Assembly (NCBI RefSeq): GCF_001715295.1
Contig: NZ_MDKB01000004.1
Span: forward strand, 186,001 to 250,000
Direction of reading: 5' to 3'
Length of the DNA stretch: 64,000 bases
Source of the DNA: Streptomyces griseus
GTDB taxonomy: Bacteria; Actinomycetota; Actinomycetes; Streptomycetales; Streptomycetaceae
The notes under the pieces were generated by a model, which was not told the DNA's origin, made no database searches, and worked only from the letters and a program-made list of their open reading frames with translations. Both the position numbers and the translations under genes were made by a program. Positions 23,881 to 35,722 of the stretch are shown piece by piece. Within the stretch, counting starts at the first letter, position 1. Each line of letters begins with the position of its first letter.

Positions 23881-24384
23881 TCAGGCGCTGGCGACGTACG
23901 CCGGCGCGGTGGCGTCCTTCTCGAGCATGACCAGCCGGACACCGTCCTCGCCGGTGGTGTTGCCCACCTGGGCGTATCCGGCCCTGCGGTAGAGCCGCAG
24001 GTTGCCCTCGCTGCGCTCGCCCGTGTGCAGCCGGAAGCGCGTGGCCGAACGGCCGTCCGTCAGACCGGACTCCGCGGCGCGCAGCAGGCGGGTGCCGAGT
24101 CCGTGCCCCCGGAGGCGGGGGTGCACGCAGAGCTTGCCGATCCTGCCGGTGCCGTCCTTGTCGGTGAACCCGCGTACCGAGCCGACGACTTCGTCGCCGA
24201 GCCGGGCGACAAAGACCAGATCGGTGGCGACTTCGTCGCGGACCGAGTCGAAGCTCTGGACGAGCGGGTCGATCCGGTAGTTGCCGTAGAGCTCCGCCTC
24301 GCTCTGGAAACAGAGGTACTGGAGCCTGAAGATCTGCTCGGCGTCCTGCGCTGTCGCCGCCGAGATGGTCACGCTCATGCCCAT
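23881..24384 (-). CDS. GNAT N-acetyltransferase
   Basis: 167 residues from ATG 24384, chosen because GGGAGG lies 9 bases upstream; ATG 24378 is nearly as good. The acetyl-CoA loop is VHPRLRGHGLGTRLLRAAE, preceded by VVGSVRGFTDKDGTGRIGKL and followed by GERSEGNLRLYRRAGYAQVG, all canonical. The substrate is unknown. It lies 37 bases downstream of the sigma-like gene on the same strand, so the two may be cotranscribed. Confidence 0.85.
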   Translation of the reverse strand: MGMSVTISAATAQDAEQIFRLQYLCFQSEAELYGNYRIDPLVQSFDSVRDEVATDLVFVARLGDEVVGSVRGFTDKDGTGRIGKLCVHPRLRGHGLGTRLLRAAESGLTDGRSATRFRLHTGERSEGNLRLYRRAGYAQVGNTTGEDGVRLVMLEKDATAPAYVASA

Positions 24385-24421
24385 GTGTGCATGCCTCCCG
24401 CTCACCTGCTCCGCCGGTTGT

Positions 24422-24979
24422 CTACCGCTCCATTCCCCTCGGGTCAGGAGCTACAACCTCCGCCGCGAGCATTCTGCGCAGACATCCAAGGCATCGGGAA
24501 CGCATCGGTCCCAAACTCCCCTGTGACATACCCAACTCCCCTGCGATTTGCCGGTAGGTCGGGTCGTGGGGGGCCAGCATCGCCTCCAGCAGCCGGGGGC
24601 ATCTCCCGGGCAGCCGTCCCACGGCGGCGCGCAGCGCCCGGCGCTCGTCGGCGCCCAGGGTGATCCGTTCGGGGCAGCCGCTCCAGTCGCCCGGGGGTCC
24701 ACCGGCGGGGTAGGCGTGCTCGTGACGCGACCTGCGGCGGGCCTCGCGCGCCGCCGCCCGCACGGCGGCGCGGACCCAGCGGGCGGGGTCCCGGGGCGTC
24801 CCCCGGCCGGCCGAGCGCTCCAGGAACCGTACCCAGACGGTCTGTTCGAGGTCGGCGGCCTCGATCCCGGCCGCCGCCGCCTCGGCTTCCGCCTCCGCGC
24901 GCACCAGGGGGTGCAGGGCGCGGACGGCGGCCCTGCGGGAGGCGTCCGGGGGCCGGGGAACACGTTCAGGAAGTGTCAT
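24422..24979 (-). CDS. sigma-70/ECF-like protein
   Basis: 185 residues from ATG 24979. The N-terminal half has a region-2-like helix (EAADLEQTVWVRFLERS, about residues 40-56), and the C-terminal half a region-4 helix-turn-helix (DPTYRQIAGELGMSQGSLG, about 141-158) ending in RCLGCLRRML. Between them is an Arg/Ala-rich linker. This is the two-domain layout of ECF sigma factors, though the residue matches are weak and no anti-sigma gene follows. A transcription regulator borrowing a sigma-4 HTH is the alternative. Confidence 0.7.
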   Translation of the reverse strand: MTLPERVPRPPDASRRAAVRALHPLVRAEAEAEAAAAGIEAADLEQTVWVRFLERSAGRGTPRDPARWVRAAVRAAAREARRRSRHEHAYPAGGPPGDWSGCPERITLGADERRALRAAVGRLPGRCPRLLEAMLAPHDPTYRQIAGELGMSQGSLGPMRSRCLGCLRRMLAAEVVAPDPRGMER

Positions 24980-25076
24980 GCCCCGTGAACGCTCCCCGCG
25001 CTGGGCCGGTTGCCGTGCGCGGGGAGCTCCACCCGACCGGGGCATGACGGCCGGGCGGCTGACGCGTGGGCCTGGC

Positions 25077-25242
25077 GCCTGTCCGACAATTCCCGGCTGC
25101 CTCGCGACACCATGCACGGACTCTCGCCGCACCGGGCGCCGAGCCGAGTACATCCAGTACGAGGTTCGACGCCCGGCACGCCTGGAGCACGCACCTGACG
25201 CCGCGGGGCGGCACTCCGGGCGACGCGCCTTGTCGGACAGGC
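25077..25242. repeat. diverged inverted-repeat element (copy E)
   Basis: 166 bp bounded by perfect 13-bp inverted repeats GCCTGTCCGACAA (25077-25089) and TTGTCGGACAGGC (25230-25242). Read in reverse, the interior carries TACTGGATGTA, GCGGCGAG and CAGCCGGGAATTGTC in the same order as family 1 (TACTGGATGTA, GCGGCGAG, CCGGGAATTGC), so it is a diverged relative with changed ends. Its right end abuts the TGA of the glycerophosphodiesterase gene (25243-25245). Confidence 0.75.
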
Positions 25243-26403
25243 TCAGCCCTCGGCGAAGTCGGACGCCGCGAGCAGAGCGGTGTCCGGGTTGTCGGCGAAG
25301 ACGCCGTCGATACCCGTCCCGAAGTAGGTGCGCAGGGCGCCGAAGGCGTCGCCGTACGCGGTGGGGTCCGTACCGCGCCGGAAGTCCGCCGGCAGGAAGG
25401 TGTTCTCGTTGCGCATCGTGTACGGGTGCAGGATCAGGCCGCGGGCGTGCGCGTCGTCCACCAGGGTGGTGGGCGTGGTCAGCCGGCCGGTGCCGTCCCG
25501 GGGGATGACCAGGTCGAGCGTCGGGCCGATGCCCTCGGCGAAGGACGCGATCCACGTCAGCCCGGCGGGCTTCACCAGGTCGGCGACGGTGCGCGGGTCA
25601 CCCGCCTCGACGAAGTCCCACGGCCGCTCCCCCGCCCCGGACAGCAGGACGACACGCGGGGTGGCGACGAGCTCGGCCAGGCGCTGTACGGAGCTCGGCT
25701 CGAAGGACTGGAGGATCAGCGGGGAGTGCGCCCGGTGCCGGTTGTGACGGCGCAGCAGCCGCGCGAGCGGCTCCTCCAGCGCCAGCCCGATGCCGCGGAA
25801 GTAGGAGGGGTGCTTGGTCTCGACGTACAGCCAGACGGGCTTGCCGCGCCTGCGGCCCTCCTCGTCGGCCCAGCGCAGGACCTCCTCGAAGGTGGGGATC
25901 TCCCAGCGTCCGTCGTAGAGGGTGTTCTCCTGGCGGGTTCCGGGGATGCGCTCCTTCGCCCGGAGGGTCTTCAGCTCGGCCAGGGTGAAATCCTCGGTGA
26001 ACCAGCCGGTGAGCGGAACGCCGTCGATCCTCTTGGTGGTCCTGCGGCTCGCGAACTCGGGGTGCGAGGCGACGTCCGTGGTGGCGGTGATGTCGTTCTC
26101 GTGGCGGCAGACGAGGTGTCCGTCCTTGGTCGGCACCAGGTCCTGCTCGACGATGTGCGCGCCCATGTCCAGAGCCAGCCGGTACGAGCCGAGGGTGTGT
26201 TCGGGGCGGTAGCCGCTGGCTCCGCGGTGGCCGATGACGGTCGGCACGGGCAGGTCCCGGTACGACCCGTGACCGCCGGCCCGCCCGCCCGCGCCGCGCT
26301 CGGCGGCGTCGGCCGTACCGGGCAGCCCGAGGGCCGCCGTGCCGAGGACGGCGGCCCCCAGAAGGCTCCGTCGGCCGGGACTCGTCCGCGCGCGCTCTGT
26401 CAT
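25243..26403 (-). CDS. secreted glycerophosphodiester phosphodiesterase
   Basis: 386 residues from ATG 26403 (GAGGAG upstream). An N-terminal signal of twin-arginine type (PGRRSLLGAAVLG...GTADAA) is followed by the GDPD TIM barrel: VIGHRGASGYRPEHTLGSY with catalytic His pair region, IVEQDLVPTKDGHLV, CRHENDITATTDV, WLYVETKHPSYF and the closing GIDGVFADNPDTAL. It hydrolyses glycerophosphodiesters from phospholipid or teichoic-acid turnover to glycerol-3-phosphate outside the cell. Such enzymes are often phosphate-regulated; I did not see a clear PHO box. Its TGA abuts repeat element E. Confidence 0.92.
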   Translation of the reverse strand: MTERARTSPGRRSLLGAAVLGTAALGLPGTADAAERGAGGRAGGHGSYRDLPVPTVIGHRGASGYRPEHTLGSYRLALDMGAHIVEQDLVPTKDGHLVCRHENDITATTDVASHPEFASRRTTKRIDGVPLTGWFTEDFTLAELKTLRAKERIPGTRQENTLYDGRWEIPTFEEVLRWADEEGRRRGKPVWLYVETKHPSYFRGIGLALEEPLARLLRRHNRHRAHSPLILQSFEPSSVQRLAELVATPRVVLLSGAGERPWDFVEAGDPRTVADLVKPAGLTWIASFAEGIGPTLDLVIPRDGTGRLTTPTTLVDDAHARGLILHPYTMRNENTFLPADFRRGTDPTAYGDAFGALRTYFGTGIDGVFADNPDTALLAASDFAEG

Positions 26404-26637
26404 GAATGCTCCTCGGGTGGGATGTCTGGCATCGTGTCGAGCGAGGCCCGATCGTAGGCAGCCGTGCCCTCGACGGGGCAGCCCGTGGGCGAACATGGCG
26501 GAAACACGCGTCAACACCGCGTATCCGCTCCGTGAACCCGATGTGCGATCAGGCAGTACCCGCGAGTATCGTCCTCACCTGCACAGACCCTTGCGAAACC
26601 CGACCCGGCCGGCCCGGCCACGACACCGGAGGATGCG

Positions 26638-27309
26638 TTGTCCCGACTCACGGTCATCAAGGCAGTGCTCGGACCGATCCTGCGCCTGATGTTCCGCCCG
26701 CAGGTGGAAGGCGCCGAGAACATCCCGGGGACGGGGCCGGTGATTCTCGCGGGGAATCACCTGACGTTCATCGACTCGATGATCATGCCGATCTGCTGCG
26801 ACCGTCCGGTGTTCTACATCGGCAAGGACGAGTACGTCACCGGCAAGGGCCTCAAGGGCCGTCTGATGGCGTGGTTCTTCACGGGGTGCGGCATGATCCC
26901 GGTCGACCGGGACGGCGGCCGCGGCGGTGTCGCGGCGCTGATGACGGGCCGCCGGGTGCTGGACGAGGGCAACGCCTTCGCGATCTACCCGGAGGGCACC
27001 CGCTCCCCCGACGGCCGGCTCTACCGGGGGCGTACGGGCATCGCGCGGCTGACGCTGATGACGGGCGCGCCGGTCGTGCCGTTCGCCATGATCGGCACGG
27101 ACAAGTTGCAGCCGGGGGGCGCGGGGCTGCCCCGCCCGGGCAAGGTCACAGTCCGCTTCGGTGAGCCGATGGAGTTCTCCCGTTACGAGGGCATGGACCG
27201 CGACCGCTACGTACTGCGGGCGGTGACGGACTCGGTGATGGCCGAGGTGATGCGGCTGTCCGGCCAGGAGTACGTCGACGTCTACGCCACGAAGGCCAAG
27301 GCCGCCTGA
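26638..27309 (+). CDS. 1-acyl-sn-glycerol-3-phosphate acyltransferase family protein
   Basis: 223 residues from a TTG start at 26638, chosen because GGAGG ends 5 bases before it and no ATG or GTG fits. PlsC motifs are all present: NHLTFID (HX4D), GCGMIPVDRDG, YPEGTRSPDGRLYRGRTG and VVPFAMIG. It acylates lysophosphatidic acid or a related lysolipid at the membrane. An amphipathic head (VIKAVLGPILRLMF) probably docks it. It is divergent from the glycerophosphodiesterase, so two lipid-glycerol enzymes share the 234-base gap. Confidence 0.92.
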   Translation: MSRLTVIKAVLGPILRLMFRPQVEGAENIPGTGPVILAGNHLTFIDSMIMPICCDRPVFYIGKDEYVTGKGLKGRLMAWFFTGCGMIPVDRDGGRGGVAALMTGRRVLDEGNAFAIYPEGTRSPDGRLYRGRTGIARLTLMTGAPVVPFAMIGTDKLQPGGAGLPRPGKVTVRFGEPMEFSRYEGMDRDRYVLRAVTDSVMAEVMRLSGQEYVDVYATKAKAA

Positions 27310-27311
27310 CG

Positions 27312-27369
27312 GGTACGCCGAAGGGCCCGTACCCGCCGTACGAGGCGGGTACGGGCCCTTCGGCGTACC
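27312..27369. terminator. 26-bp perfect-stem bidirectional terminator
   Basis: An arm beginning GGTACGCCGAAGGGCCC at 27312 pairs base for base over 26 bp with the arm ending CTTCGGCGTACC at 27369, around the loop GTACGA. It sits exactly between the convergent plsC-like and MFS genes (stops at 27309 and 27397). Confidence 0.9.
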
Positions 27370-27396
27370 GCGGTCCGGGCGCGGGGGCGCGCCCCC

Positions 27397-28944
27397 TCAC
27401 TCCTCCGGGATGATGCCCTCCTCCAGCTTCTGCCCCCGCAGCAGGTGCCACGCGGCCGTGGCGGTGGCCAGCAGCACCACGGCACCGACGGCCGCGGACA
27501 CCCGCAGCCCGTTGACGAACGCCTCCTGGGCCGCGAGGACCAGGTCGCCGCCCAGGGGAGCGGGAAGGCGCTGGGCCGTTTCGACGGCGCCGCCGAGCGA
27601 TTCGTGGGCCGCCTTCGCCGCTGCCGCCGAGACGCCCTCGGGGGTGCCGAACCCCCGGTAGACGCCCGTGACGATGGACCCGAGCAGGGCGATCCCGAGG
27701 GCGGCGCCGAGTTCGTAGGCCGTCTCGGAGACCGCGGAGGCGGATCCGGCCTGCTCCTTGGGGACGCTGGAGAGGATCACGTCCGAGGTGACGGTGAAGG
27801 CGAATCCCGCGCCGACTCCCACGACCAGGAGCAGCGCCCCGATCAGCGGGTAGCCGGTCTCCTTGTGGATCACGGTGACCACGGCGAGCGCCGCACCGAT
27901 CGCCGCGAGGCCGCCGGAGACGACCGCGCGCACCGAGTAGCGGCGCGCGACGACCCCCGCCGAGAGACCTGCGGTCACCGCGCCGACGGCCGCCGGGAGC
28001 TCAGCAAGGCCGGCCTCCAGCGGTCCGCGCCCCTGGACCAGTTGGAGGAACTGGGAGAGGAAGAAGACGAGCCCGGAGAGCCCCAGGATGGTGAGCAGGT
28101 CGGCGAGCACGGCGCCGGAGAAGCCCCGGTGGTGGAAGAGCCGCATGTCCAGGAGCGGGGACGGCAGCCTGAGCTGACGGCGTACGAACCAGACGAGGGC
28201 CGCCGTGCCGCAGACGGCCGAGACGGCGACCTCCCAGCCGACGCCGTGCGCGGCGGCCTCCTTGACGGCGTAGACGATGCCGAACATGCCGACGAGGGAG
28301 AGCCCCACGCTGGGCAGGTCCCAGGGGCCGGGCGCCGGGTTCTTCGACTCGGGGATCATCTTGATGCCGACGGCGACGAGCACCGCCATCACCGGCAGGT
28401 TGATCAGGAAGACCGAGCCCCACCAGAAGTGCTCCAGCAGCAGGCCGCCGACGACCGGTCCGACGGCGGCACCCGCCGAGGCCATCGCGCCCCAGATGCC
28501 GACGGCGAGGCTGCGCTCGCGGGGGTCGTGGAAGAGGTTGCGGATCAGGGCCAGCGTGGACGGCATGAGGGTCGCACCCGCCACGCCGAGCAGCGCACGG
28601 GCCAGGATCATCATCTCGGGCGTGGTCGCGTACGCGTTGAGCACCGAGACCGCGCCGAAGGCGGTCGCCCCGCTCAGCAGCAGCTTCTTCCGGCCGATGC
28701 GGTCACCGAGGCTGCCCATCGAGACGAGGAGTCCGGCGATGACGAAGGAGTAGACGTCGCCGATCCAGAGCAGCTGGGTGCCGGTCGGCTCGAGGTCCTC
28801 GCTGAGGAAGGGGGTCGCCAGCCCGAGGACGGTGGCGTCGACGGCCACCAGGAGTACGGCGAGGACGAGGACCGCGAGGGCGATCCACCGCCCGGGATGG
28901 TGGAGCCCGTCCGGTGTCTTCGGGTGCTGGTGGGTGCTCGTCAC
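27397..28944 (-). CDS. DHA2-type MFS drug/efflux transporter
   Basis: 515 residues with a GTG start at 28944 overlapping the TGA of the TetR gene (GTGA). About 14 hydrophobic spans are seen. Motif A is GSLGDRIGRKKLLLSG after span 2, motif D-like VDATVLGLATPFL is in span 1, and motif C is WGAMASAGAAVGPVVGGLLLE in span 5, as in QacA/EmrB antiporters that use the proton gradient to expel hydrophobic drugs or metabolites. The coupled TetR repressor probably senses the transported compound. Confidence 0.92.
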   Translation of the reverse strand: MTSTHQHPKTPDGLHHPGRWIALAVLVLAVLLVAVDATVLGLATPFLSEDLEPTGTQLLWIGDVYSFVIAGLLVSMGSLGDRIGRKKLLLSGATAFGAVSVLNAYATTPEMMILARALLGVAGATLMPSTLALIRNLFHDPRERSLAVGIWGAMASAGAAVGPVVGGLLLEHFWWGSVFLINLPVMAVLVAVGIKMIPESKNPAPGPWDLPSVGLSLVGMFGIVYAVKEAAAHGVGWEVAVSAVCGTAALVWFVRRQLRLPSPLLDMRLFHHRGFSGAVLADLLTILGLSGLVFFLSQFLQLVQGRGPLEAGLAELPAAVGAVTAGLSAGVVARRYSVRAVVSGGLAAIGAALAVVTVIHKETGYPLIGALLLVVGVGAGFAFTVTSDVILSSVPKEQAGSASAVSETAYELGAALGIALLGSIVTGVYRGFGTPEGVSAAAAKAAHESLGGAVETAQRLPAPLGGDLVLAAQEAFVNGLRVSAAVGAVVLLATATAAWHLLRGQKLEEGIIPEE

Positions 28945-29492
28945 TTCTCCACGCTCCGGCGTGCTCCGCCGAGCAGCAACTCGACGATCATGTAGGGGAA
29001 GTCCTGCGCGGCGACCCGTCCGGCCTGAACGGCCCACGCGCCCGTCCCGATGAGGCCGTACAGGGCCTCGGTCAGCCAGGCGGGTGTGAGGTCGATGCGG
29101 AACTCACCGCGTTCCTGGCCGCGCCGGAAGAAGGCGGAGACGCGGGCGTCGAGCCGGTTCCACCCCTCGTTGACCTGGTCGCCCTCGAAGAGCTGGTTCT
29201 CGGTGACGAGGAAGGACAGCAGTCCGGCGGCGGGTTCGACGGCGGCGACGAGCCGCCGCAGCCCCTCCTCGGCGCTGCCCTCGTCGAGGGCGGCGGCGTC
29301 CAGTGCGGCTTCGAACTCGCGGATACCGAGGTCCTCCAACGCCCTCACCAGGGCGTCCCGGCCGGCGAAGTGCCGGTGCAGGGTGGCGCGGCCGATCCCC
29401 GCGGCCTTGGCGACCTCGTCCATGGTCGCGGTGGATCTGCGGGTCAGCAGGGCGGCGGCACTGCGCAGCACCTGCTCGCGGTCGAGAGTCAT
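28941..29492 (-). CDS. TetR-family repressor of the adjacent MFS pump
   Basis: 183 residues from ATG 29492. The N-terminal HTH is ATMDEVAKAAGIGRATLHRHF (about residues 22-42, quoted in part), and the C-terminal ~130 residues are an all-helical ligand domain. It is coupled to the MFS gene by a 4-base overlap. A 20-bp palindrome at 29511-29530 lies 18 bases before the start, with a half-site (ATGAGAC) overlapping the start codon, consistent with autorepression of the operon. The inducer is unknown. Confidence 0.9.
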   Translation of the reverse strand: MTLDREQVLRSAAALLTRRSTATMDEVAKAAGIGRATLHRHFAGRDALVRALEDLGIREFEAALDAAALDEGSAEEGLRRLVAAVEPAAGLLSFLVTENQLFEGDQVNEGWNRLDARVSAFFRRGQERGEFRIDLTPAWLTEALYGLIGTGAWAVQAGRVAAQDFPYMIVELLLGGARRSVEK

Positions 29493-29510
29493 GAGACGAG
29501 AGTAACCCGA

Positions 29511-29530
29511 ATGAGACACTAACGTCTCAT
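29511..29530. promoter_or_regulatory. TetR operator candidate
   Basis: ATGAGACACTAACGTCTCAT: perfect 7-bp arms ATGAGAC/GTCTCAT around a 6-base centre. It lies just upstream of the TetR gene. A third ATGAGAC half-site at 29491-29497 overlaps the start codon region. Confidence 0.7.
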
Positions 29531-29744
29531 CGTAGGGCGTCGGCTCTCCGCAGCCCCAGGGCACCACGCGGCCACGAAGCCGCCGCCGCCGCTCGATGTC
29601 GACGGCCCGCCCCACCCCGTACGCGGCACCGTCCCACCGCCGGACGCCCCCGGTACACCGACGGCACCTCGTGCGGCAGGCGGGGTGGACGGCGGGGCCG
29701 GTGCGGCGGGACCTGGGCGTGCTCGCCGGCCGGGGTGAGGCGGG

Positions 29745-30716
29745 TCAGCTCCAGGGCAGCGAGGCACGGTGGCGCCAGTACGCCTCCGGCTCCTCGACCA
29801 GGGCGTCCAAGCGGTCCAGCCGACCCTCGTCGAGGTCGAGGACGGGGGCGTGCAGATTACCGGCGAGCTGGGTCACCGTGGCCGCTCCGGACAGGACGAC
29901 GCCCGCCCACGGCTGGTGGAGCACGAACGCCAGGGCGACGGCGTCCGCGTCCAGTCCGGCATCGGCGCCGATCTCCCGCACGACGGCCGGGGCTTCCGCG
30001 CCGGCGAGCCGGCCGTTGGCCATGGCCTCCTTGACGATGACGGTGACCCCCGCCTGGTGAGCCTCGGCGAGGGCGGGCGCGGCGGAGGTCTCCAGGGCGT
30101 TGTAGGTGGCCTGCACCGTACGGAAGAGGGGTTCACCGTCCACCGTCACGGCGAGGGCGGCCCGGATGGCGTCCGCCTGGCCCGGGCCGCTCGTGGAGAC
30201 ACCGACGGTGGTGCCCTCGGCGGCCAGCGCGGCCAGCCGGGCGTGCAGCTCCTTGTCGCTCAGTGCCGGGCTGTCGGCCGTCACCGAGTGGATCTGGTAG
30301 AGGTCGAGCCGGTCGCCGAGCAGCGCGGCGGTCTCGGCGCGCTGGCGCTCGAACATGGCGAGGCTGTGGTCCTTCACCTCGTGCGTCTCGGCGTCGACAC
30401 GCCAGTCGGCCGTGTAGGCGTATCCCCACTTGCTGCCGATCACGACGTCCGTCACGTCCGGCCGGGCTGTCAGCCAGTCGGCGAGATATTCCTCCGAACG
30501 GCCGTAGGAGCGGGCCGCGTCGAAGTAGCGCACCCCCTGCGCGTAGGCCGCTTCCAGCAGTTCGTGGGTGCGGGCCCGCAGCGCGTCCACGCTGCGGTCG
30601 GCGGGCAGGTCCCGGTCACGGTGCAGGGTGATGTAGCCGGGCCTGCCGACGGCTGCCAGGCCCAGCCCGATGTGGGCGGTCGGGGTGGTCGCTCGGTTCA
30701 GGCGGGCGAAGGGCAT
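29745..30716 (-). CDS. aldo/keto reductase
   Basis: 323 residues, normal for the family. The catalytic tetrad region is visible: YFDAARSYGRSEEYL (Asp and Tyr, about residues 62-77), SKWGYAY (Lys) and DLYQIHSV (His). The NADPH-binding end includes IVKEAMANGRL and a tail LSGAATVTQLAGNL. It reduces an aldehyde or ketone with NADPH; the substrate is unknown. It precedes argH on the map but is read in the same direction downstream of it by 63 bases, so read-through from argH is possible. Confidence 0.9.
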   Translation of the reverse strand: MPFARLNRATTPTAHIGLGLAAVGRPGYITLHRDRDLPADRSVDALRARTHELLEAAYAQGVRYFDAARSYGRSEEYLADWLTARPDVTDVVIGSKWGYAYTADWRVDAETHEVKDHSLAMFERQRAETAALLGDRLDLYQIHSVTADSPALSDKELHARLAALAAEGTTVGVSTSGPGQADAIRAALAVTVDGEPLFRTVQATYNALETSAAPALAEAHQAGVTVIVKEAMANGRLAGAEAPAVVREIGADAGLDADAVALAFVLHQPWAGVVLSGAATVTQLAGNLHAPVLDLDEGRLDRLDALVEEPEAYWRHRASLPWS

Positions 30717-30779
30717 CGCGGGCTCCTCTGGGTCGGTTCCCGACGCCTTCCCGAAAAGGCGGCCCGCGACGCCTCCCGG

Positions 30780-33825
<3,046 letters not shown>

Positions 33826-33840
33826 CCGGCGCCGGGCGGC

Positions 33841-33906
33841 TAGGCCGTGTTGCGAAAGTCCCGTCTGCCCTCCGGGCAGACGACGCCACTTTCGCCACAC
33901 GGCCTA
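33841..33906. repeat. 66-bp palindromic element
   Basis: TAGGCCGTGTTGCGAAAGT (33841-33859) and its inverted partner ending ACACGGCCTA (33906) match at 18 of 19 positions; inside, GTCTGCCC pairs with GGGCAGAC. The whole element can fold into one long hairpin. The ends look like insertion-sequence terminal repeats, so it may be a MITE remnant now serving as a terminator between the L,D-transpeptidase gene and argR. Confidence 0.8.
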
Positions 33907-33907
33907 C

Positions 33908-33980
33908 GAGCCTGTCGGCGCCTCGGAAGCGTGCGTGCCGGACCACGTCCGCTCGATCAGAGGTCACCCGACAGGCCCTC
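33908..33980. repeat. family 2 inverted-repeat element, short copy at argR
   Basis: 73 bp bounded by GAGCCTGTCGG (33908-33918) and CCGACAGGCCCTC (33968-33980). The interior GGAAGCGTGCGTGCCGG is shared with the family 2 element at 57286-57612. Its right end runs into the TGA of argR (33979-33981). Confidence 0.7.
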
Positions 33981-34515
33981 AGACGTCGTTCTGCGCCAGC
34001 CGCAGCAGATGGTCGGCCAGCGCCTGCCCGCCGGCCGGGTCACGGCTGATGAGCATCAGCGTGTCGTCGCCCGCGATCGTGCCGAGGATCGCCTGGAGTT
34101 CGGCCTGGTCGATGGCGGAAGCGAGGAACTGGGCGGCGCCCGGCGGGGTGCGCAGCACCACGAGGTTGGCCGAGGCCTCCGCGGAGATCAGCAGCTCCGC
34201 GGAGAGCCGGCGCATCCGTTCCTCCTTCGCCGACCCGCCGAGCGGCGCCTGCGGGGTGCGGAAACCGCCCTCGCTGGGCACCGCGTAGATCAGCTCGCCG
34301 CCGGTGTTGCGGATCTTCACCGCGCCGAGTTCGTCGAGGTCGCGGGAGAGGGTCGCCTGGGTGACGCTCAGCCCGTCGTCGGCGAGGAGCCTGGCGAGCT
34401 GGCTCTGCGACCGCACCGGCTGCCGGTTCAGGATGTCCACGATCCTGCGGTGGCGCGCCGTGCGGGTCTGCGGCACCGACGGCCCGCCGTGGTCGGTCTC
34501 GTGCGCCTCGTTCAT
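33979..34515 (-). CDS. argR: arginine repressor
   Basis: 178 residues. The N-terminal winged helix ([40 protein letters not shown]) and the C-terminal oligomerisation and arginine-binding domain ([36 protein letters not shown] with the GDDT arginine contact) are typical of ArgR/AhrC. As a hexamer with arginine it binds paired ARG boxes. It is the last gene of argC-J-B-D-R, 10 bases after argD, so the operon encodes its own repressor. Confidence 0.96.
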   Translation of the reverse strand: MNEAHETDHGGPSVPQTRTARHRRIVDILNRQPVRSQSQLARLLADDGLSVTQATLSRDLDELGAVKIRNTGGELIYAVPSEGGFRTPQAPLGGSAKEERMRRLSAELLISAEASANLVVLRTPPGAAQFLASAIDQAELQAILGTIAGDDTLMLISRDPAGGQALADHLLRLAQNDV

Positions 34516-34525
34516 CGTCGTGGCC

Positions 34526-35722
34526 TCATTCTCCGGTTCGTCCGTCCCCGTAAGCCGCGTCGAGGGCTCCCGGAAGGACCCGCAGGAACGCGTCCGCCTC
34601 CGCGTCACCGATGATCAGCGGCGGCATGAGCCGGACGACATCGGGGGCGGGCGCGTTGACCAGGAGTCCGGCTCCCTGAGCCGCCTGCTGCACCTGCGGT
34701 GCGAGGGGTCCGGTGAGCACGATACCCAGCAGCAGTCCGGAGCCGCGGACGTGGGAGACCAGGGGGTGCCCGAGGCCCTCGACGCCGTTCCTGATCTTCT
34801 CGCCGATCCGCTTCACCCGGTCCAGGGCGCCGTCGGCGGCGAGGGTGTCCAGGACGGCGAGCCCGGCGGCGCAGGCGACGGGGTTGCCGCCGAACGTCGT
34901 ACCGTGCTGCCCCGGCTTCAGCAGGTCGGCCGCCGCACCGAACGCGACGGTGGCGCCGATGGGCAGTCCGCCGCCGAGACCCTTGGCGAGCGTGACGACG
35001 TCCGGCTCGACCCCTTGGTGGGCCTGGTGCTCGAACCAGTGGCCGCAGCGCCCGATCCCGGTCTGGACCTCGTCCAGGACGAGCAGGGTGCCGGTGGCAC
35101 GGGTGATCTCCCGGGCGGCCTCCAGGTAGCCCTTCGGCGGGACGACGACGCCGTTCTCACCCTGCACGGGCTCGATGACCAGGAGGGCGGTATCGGTCGT
35201 GACCGCGGCCCGGAGGGCCTCGGTGTCGCCGTACGGCACGTGCGTGACGTCGCCGGGCAGTGGCAGGAACGCCTCGCGCTTCGCGGGCTGGCCCGTCAGG
35301 GCGAGGGCGCCCATGGTCCGGCCGTGGAAACCGCCGTCCGTGGCGACCATGTGCGTGCGCCCGGTCAGCCGGCCGATCTTGAACGCGGCTTCGTTGGCCT
35401 CGGCGCCGGAGTTGCAGAAGTAGACCCTGCCCTTCCGGCCGAAGAGCTGGAGGAGCCGTTCGGCGAGCGCGATGGGCGGCTCGGCGGTGTAGAGGTTGGA
35501 GACATGGCCGAGGGAGGCGATCTGTGTGGCGACGGCCTCGACCACGGCGGGGTGGGCGTGACCGAGCGCGTTGACCGCGATACCGCCGACGAAGTCGAGG
35601 TACTCGGTGCCCTCCGCGTCCCACACGCGGGCGCCCGCGCCGCGTACCAGGGGAAGCTGCGGGGTGCCGTAGTTGTCCATCAGCGCGCCCTGCCAGCGCC
35701 GGGTGAACCCCTCGTTGCTCAT
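34526..35722 (-). CDS. argD: acetylornithine aminotransferase
   Basis: 398 residues. PLP-dependent class III aminotransferase making N-acetylornithine from the semialdehyde and glutamate. The marks are [62 protein letters not shown] with the PLP-contacting Asp, and the Schiff-base lysine K247 in [13 protein letters not shown]. The start ATG (35722) overlaps the argB TGA (ATGA), so coupling is expected. It might also serve in lysine or succinylornithine reactions. Confidence 0.96.
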   Translation of the reverse strand: MSNEGFTRRWQGALMDNYGTPQLPLVRGAGARVWDAEGTEYLDFVGGIAVNALGHAHPAVVEAVATQIASLGHVSNLYTAEPPIALAERLLQLFGRKGRVYFCNSGAEANEAAFKIGRLTGRTHMVATDGGFHGRTMGALALTGQPAKREAFLPLPGDVTHVPYGDTEALRAAVTTDTALLVIEPVQGENGVVVPPKGYLEAAREITRATGTLLVLDEVQTGIGRCGHWFEHQAHQGVEPDVVTLAKGLGGGLPIGATVAFGAAADLLKPGQHGTTFGGNPVACAAGLAVLDTLAADGALDRVKRIGEKIRNGVEGLGHPLVSHVRGSGLLLGIVLTGPLAPQVQQAAQGAGLLVNAPAPDVVRLMPPLIIGDAEADAFLRVLPGALDAAYGDGRTGE

